NCBI GenBank assembly: GCA_900088475.1 | Contig: FLMG01000914.1 | Span: 1-10,720 of the forward strand | Reading direction: 5' to 3' | DNA from: Hyphochytrium catenoides | Lineage: Eukaryota; Sar; Hyphochytriomycetes; Hyphochytriales; Hyphochytriaceae | DNA length: 10,720 bases | Shown here: one piece after another, positions 7,469 through 10,720 of the stretch | Numbering within the stretch: position 1 is the stretch's first letter | Layout of the letters: every line of letters starts with the position of its first letter | Notes under the pieces: generated by a model | What the model was told of the DNA's origin: nothing | The model's input: only the letters and a program-made list of their open reading frames with translations | The model's database searches: none | Made by a program: the position numbers and the translations under genes

Positions 7469-10445
7469 TTAGTCCTTTTTATGGAGCGAACGCTGCAAGA
7501 GCGAACTGGACCTAAGGCTATGCATACATAACTGCAAAGAGAAAGACGAGAGACAGAAATACTGTCTTCGAAGGAAAGAAGTCATAATGGCTCACATTTC
7601 CACTGTCAGATGGTTTGGAGGTAGACATCTCAAGCGGCTTGTACCATTCCTCAGTCATAGAAGAGGCCAGTCGCGCAGCGGTGTTGAACGGGCCTAGCAG
7701 GGAGAAGCATTAATGATCCACAAATAATCTCTTCCCTCTCCGCCATTTTTCTCTTACTCTCTCCCTCTCTCTCTCTCTCTCCTCCTTATGGATGAGTAGT
7801 CTATGGGTGGAAGATATGCCCATTATCATTGTATGTCTCTCTGTCTCTCTTGACGTATCAAGTGCCTTTCTGGCTCCGCGGCCTGCCTCGCATACTCACA
7901 CTTTCTCTTAAGGACTAAACGTTCAATATATCAACCAAACATTTGGGTTGTACCTGGTAGTCCCAGCGGAACGTGTTTTCTGACCAACCGATGGAACAAC
8001 TGGACTGGCTCCTTTCCTTGCACTTGACAGAGGTGCCTGGCAATGTAGACAAGGTAAGGATAGTGCTAGGGAAATGGCCGGAAGTGTAGAAGGGTGTCTG
8101 AGGATTATTAGCTCAATAATGAAGAGATGTATATCATCCAAGAACCAAGAGAGAGAGAGAGAGGATCGGATGCGCCAAGAAAGCCACAGATTAAGAAGAG
8201 GAGTGAGATGAGCCTACCGGAACCACTTCATCCCTTTGCGTACGTGGCCCTCTTCCTCATCTACTATCTGCTTAACAATACGAGCAGATTCCTTCGCACC
8301 GACTGACGTCAAACGGTCCACCAGCTTTGGGCCCGCGTCCAGTCCTCGCGCTTCTTGGACGAGAGGAATCTGGCTCAAAACAGTCCTTAAGTGTCTCAAA
8401 AAGTGGAGAAAAGTTCATAGAGAAGCGCCGGCATAAGCAAGATGAGACCGGCAGGGACGTGCAGAAGGGCAGCCATCGTGGGGAGGTTTCAGAAAACGGA
8501 GAGGGCAGAGAACTGACCACCACAAGGCGCTCTTCAAGGCTCCATCGCGTATTATACGCAAAGTCCAGCAGATTGCGATGGGCAGGCATGCAGCCGTAGG
8601 TCACCCCTAAGCTTTGCAATCGATCCTGAAGCTGGAATATCCAAGCGATCAGAGGAAGCGTACCAATGGAAGAGAAGTACGGAGGAAGAGAGAGCGAGAG
8701 TTAGAGGCACGAGGGCCAGAGTCTAAAACAGAAGGGATCGAGAGGCGCAAGACGCCTAATGGCGAGACAGGACCGGAAAAACAAAGAGAAGAGGCACTTG
8801 CCATGACAAAAGCAGGACCCTGACAAGAGCAAGAGAGCCAGAGTACGAAACATGTGGAGGTCTGACCAACGGAGATAAGCAAGCCAGGGGCTCTGCGGAG
8901 GAGAAGAGAAGGTGGAGGTCCAGCTACCATTCCGAAGTGGCGTGCTTCGTCAGAGGCAACGCCTAAGAAATCCCCAAAGAATTCCCGTGGCAAGCTTTGC
9001 TCAGGACCATCAAATCGTGCGAGAGTATCCCAATAATTGTCTGACCAGGACCAGGAGAGACGTTAAGAGGACAGATAGGGCTCTCAAGACAAAAAGGAAC
9101 GGATTTTCTCGGTAGAAGTCTAAAAGCTGGGATAACAACAGTGACTGGGAGAGAGACACATAGAGAGAGAACGAGGCAAGGAAGTGAGTGAAAGGCTCAA
9201 AAAAAAGAGAGAGAGAGAACTGTCCGCCAGTGCCAACAGGACTAAAGAAGTGCAACTTGACGAGAGGAGAAGAGAGAGTGAGAGCAAAGAGAGAGAGAGA
9301 GAGAGTGGGAGCAACGAGAGAGAAATAGAGAGAGAGACACACAAGAGGAGAATCGAGGAGAATCGACAAGCGGAGCCCATGTCAGAGAATTCCATAATCA
9401 TTTGCCTTGTCTTCCTTACCGACGGCGCCTAACTCAATGTGGGCGAGAGAGTGGAGGATACACTGTTCCAAAGTAAAGCCTTGCGCCCTGAGCTCCTTCA
9501 TCCCTGGCATCTCCTTCATATCCACGAGAGGAGGAGCAGACGGTCGGGCCGGCAGATCAGGAGGTGGTTCCTCTAGCGGTAGGAGAAGAGAGAGAAAGGA
9601 GACAGAAGCATAGTGAGGCAAGTGTGAGAAAGGGCCGCAACAACTAAGGCAACTAGGTCATGGAGTATAGGAGGAGAGTGTGAGAAGAGAGAAAGAGAGA
9701 GACACGCAGACAGATAGGAAGAGTAAAGACAGGAACCTGGGGCTTTGAGGAATGCGACACACGCTCAAAGGACAAGAAAGCAGAACGAAGAGAATGCAAA
9801 GTGCCAGACGGAAATATTGGTCTCTCTCTCTCTCTCTTCTCTCTCTCTCTTCTCTCTCTCTCTCTGTGTCAGGCGTGGTCTCAAACGTAACATTTGGCCC
9901 TCACCATCATGCAGCAAGCGCACAGGGAGATCCCCTGTCTCCCATCGCTCATTGGCCTTAAGAGAGAGCTCAACCTTCCTAGACGGCTCAGTTTCATTGA
10001 GAATATCCACAGCAAACTGGTGGAGAGACTGAGGCCCCAAAGACAGACTTCGCCTCTGATTGCCCAGGCTTTTTGGTAGTAGAGGAAAAAGGATAGCGAA
10101 CAGGGAGAGAGTCAGCAGGAGCTTCTGGAAAGAAAGCAGAAGAGGGGAGAGAGAGAGGACGCAGGACAGAGAGAGGATGAGCAAAGAAGATGAAAAGGAG
10201 AAATGACACGGAGGCAAGCCAAGCGGGAAAGCCATGAGAGGTTACCGGGCCAGGGAACATTGAGAAACAGGGAGCCAGGACCTGAAAGAGAGGAAGATAG
10301 CGTCGACGTACCTCTTTACACTTTCTCTTCTCTTCCTATCTGCGACCCAATCTCCACGGCTAGCAAGAGGCGATCCTCTTACCTGGCAGCTCAGGCCAAG
10401 AGCTGCGTATTCCTTGCCTCGCCGCGTGCCCCAGGGACGCAACAT
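7469..10445 (-). CDS. DUF455 family ferritin-like diiron protein, ten exons, 341 aa
   Basis: Member of the DUF455 (PF04305) ferritin-like family; no reaction is established for the family as far as I know. Exons in coding order: 10445-10383, 10281-10246, 10055-9905, 9572-9420, 9040-8928, 8631-8518, 8369-8218, 8036-7954, 7693-7596, 7531-7469; all introns are GT-AG and in phase. The core runs from SLHQFAVDILNETEP (43-57) to PFNTAARLASSMTEEWY (around 290-306). The four-helix metal ligands are all present: Glu130 in HIELGAV, Glu166 and His169 in DEARHF, Glu216 in QEARGLD, and Glu249 with His252 in DEEEGHV. Order and spacing fit a dinuclear iron site. The first 33 residues, from exons 1 and 2, are Arg-rich with only one acidic residue and could be an organelle-targeting leader; they are the least certain part, and an alternative start exists at Met 10260. 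Exon 10 is also tentative: without that last splice, the protein ends instead in a hydrophobic tail at 7518. Confidence 0.87.
7758..7783. repeat. CT tract inside DUF455 intron 8
   Basis: A pyrimidine run on the plus strand within the 260-nt intron 7694-7953. It is of the same class as the other intronic dinucleotide tracts; the orientation gives GA on the sense strand. Confidence 0.85.
8148..8164. repeat. (GA)n tract inside DUF455 intron 7
   Basis: A short perfect GA run on the plus strand, CT on the sense strand, inside intron 8037-8217. It does not overlap coding sequence. Confidence 0.85.
9041..9419 (-). other. intron 4 of the DUF455 gene, the longest intron, GA/CT-rich
   Basis: At 379 nt this is the longest intron in the window. 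The donor GTAAGG follows the first base of Asp135 and the acceptor GGTCAG completes it, joining HIELGAV to DNYWDTLARF, which is the family-expected order. Long GA stretches on the plus strand (about 9204-9216 and 9284-9345) make up much of it. The open frames across it on either strand are Leu/Ser or Arg/Glu repeats. Confidence 0.88.
9821..9866. repeat. (CT)n tract inside DUF455 intron 3
   Basis: CT dinucleotide runs with two TTCT interruptions, inside intron 9573-9904. The sense strand therefore reads GA shortly after the donor. Confidence 0.9.
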
Positions 10446-10451
10446 TCTACC

Positions 10452-10488
10452 CCTCTCTCTCTCTCTCTCTCTCTCTCCCCCTCTCCTA
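10452..10488. repeat. (CT)n tract immediately upstream of the DUF455 start
   Basis: The tract ends a few bases before the proposed initiator ATG (10445, minus strand), so the sense strand has a GA run in the presumed 5' UTR or core promoter. GA/CT tracts at this position occur in many eukaryotic promoters; whether this one is regulatory is inference only. Confidence 0.85.
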
Positions 10489-10700
10489 CCTCTGTTTTTC
10501 TGCTTTCTCTGTGTGGTAGAAACTCAGTCTCTTCCTCCTGTCCTCTTTTCTCTCAGGTCCTAGCGGTTCTCCTCGACAGTCTGTGCTCTCCCAGCTCCTG
10601 GGCCTGCTGCCTCTCACTCACCCTTCAGCCAGGTAAATGGACACTCTGACACCTCCGACAAGCTCTAAATCTACTATCAGAATCCATCATCCCTCTCTTT
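10489..10700 (+). other. possible start of a divergent plus-strand gene
   Basis: On the plus strand, a long pyrimidine run ends in TTTTCTCTCAG near 10557. About 75 nt of normal-composition DNA follow, then CAGCCAG followed by GTAAAT near 10632. This is the appearance of an internal exon with good acceptor and donor. No family is recognisable and no ATG precedes it within the segment, so it could equally be a 5' UTR exon or chance. Confidence 0.25.
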
Positions 10701-10720
10701 TCTCTCTCTCTCTCTCTCTC
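10701..10720. repeat. (CT)n microsatellite at the right window edge
   Basis: The window ends inside another CT run. Its full extent is not visible. Confidence 0.9.

Noticed and set aside
8649-8823. Charged plus-strand frame (Arg/Glu/Lys-rich)
   Set aside because: It is antisense to DUF455 intron 5 and has a repeat-like composition.
9010-9401. Overlapping minus-strand Leu/Ser-rich frames with membrane-protein appearance
   Set aside because: They translate the CT-rich intron 4 of the DUF455 gene; only the stretch 9040 and below is coding.
10203-10649. Plus-strand 148-residue frame
   Set aside because: It crosses the first DUF455 exons antisense and a CT tract; the amino acid run is repeat-derived. 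Only the splice-like segment at its right end was kept as a tentative feature.
1-10720. Search for CRISPR arrays, insertion sequences, bacterial operons, tRNA or rRNA genes
   Set aside because: The only repeats are GA/CT tracts and small tandem duplications; there are no spaced repeats, no transposase motifs and no T-arm-like sequence, and the genes are spliced, so the DNA is eukaryotic nuclear.

Overview
The window is nuclear DNA from an intron-dense eukaryote, most likely a unicellular alga or other protist; I cannot name the species. Three protein families can be recognised only after removing short GT-AG introns (about 56 to 379 nt, 22 in all by my models). Almost every longer intron carries a (GA)n or (CT)n tract. 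There are no bacterial operon signals, no CRISPR array, no tRNA or rRNA that I could see, and no transposase.

Layout. 1-1209: purine-rich (GA)n low-complexity DNA, then a stretch with no convincing gene. 1210-2556 (+): an uninterrupted 448-codon reading frame for a probable membrane protein of unknown family, followed by an AATAAA signal. 2557-3377: no gene I can support, only weak fragments. 3378-4743 (+): a six-exon gene for a eukaryotic-type pantetheine-phosphate adenylyltransferase (fourth step of coenzyme A synthesis, 287 aa). 7448-4789 (-): a nine-exon gene for a GT-B glycosyltransferase (473 aa). It converges on the previous gene, leaving only 45 bp between the two stop codons. 10445-7469 (-): a ten-exon gene for a DUF455 ferritin-like diiron protein (341 aa) with all six expected metal ligands present. 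10446-10720: CT-rich DNA with plus-strand splice-like signals, possibly the beginning of a divergent gene.

The genes do not form an obvious pathway. CoA synthesis, glycosyl transfer and a putative diiron protein look like ordinary neighbours in a compact genome. The point most worth testing is the DUF455/glycosyltransferase junction. In the two-gene model only 20 bp separate the DUF455 stop from the first glycosyltransferase ATG. An alternative phase-0 splice would instead fuse both reading frames into one protein of about 796 residues. All exon models were built by eye from family similarity, splice consensus and reading phase, and need transcript support.
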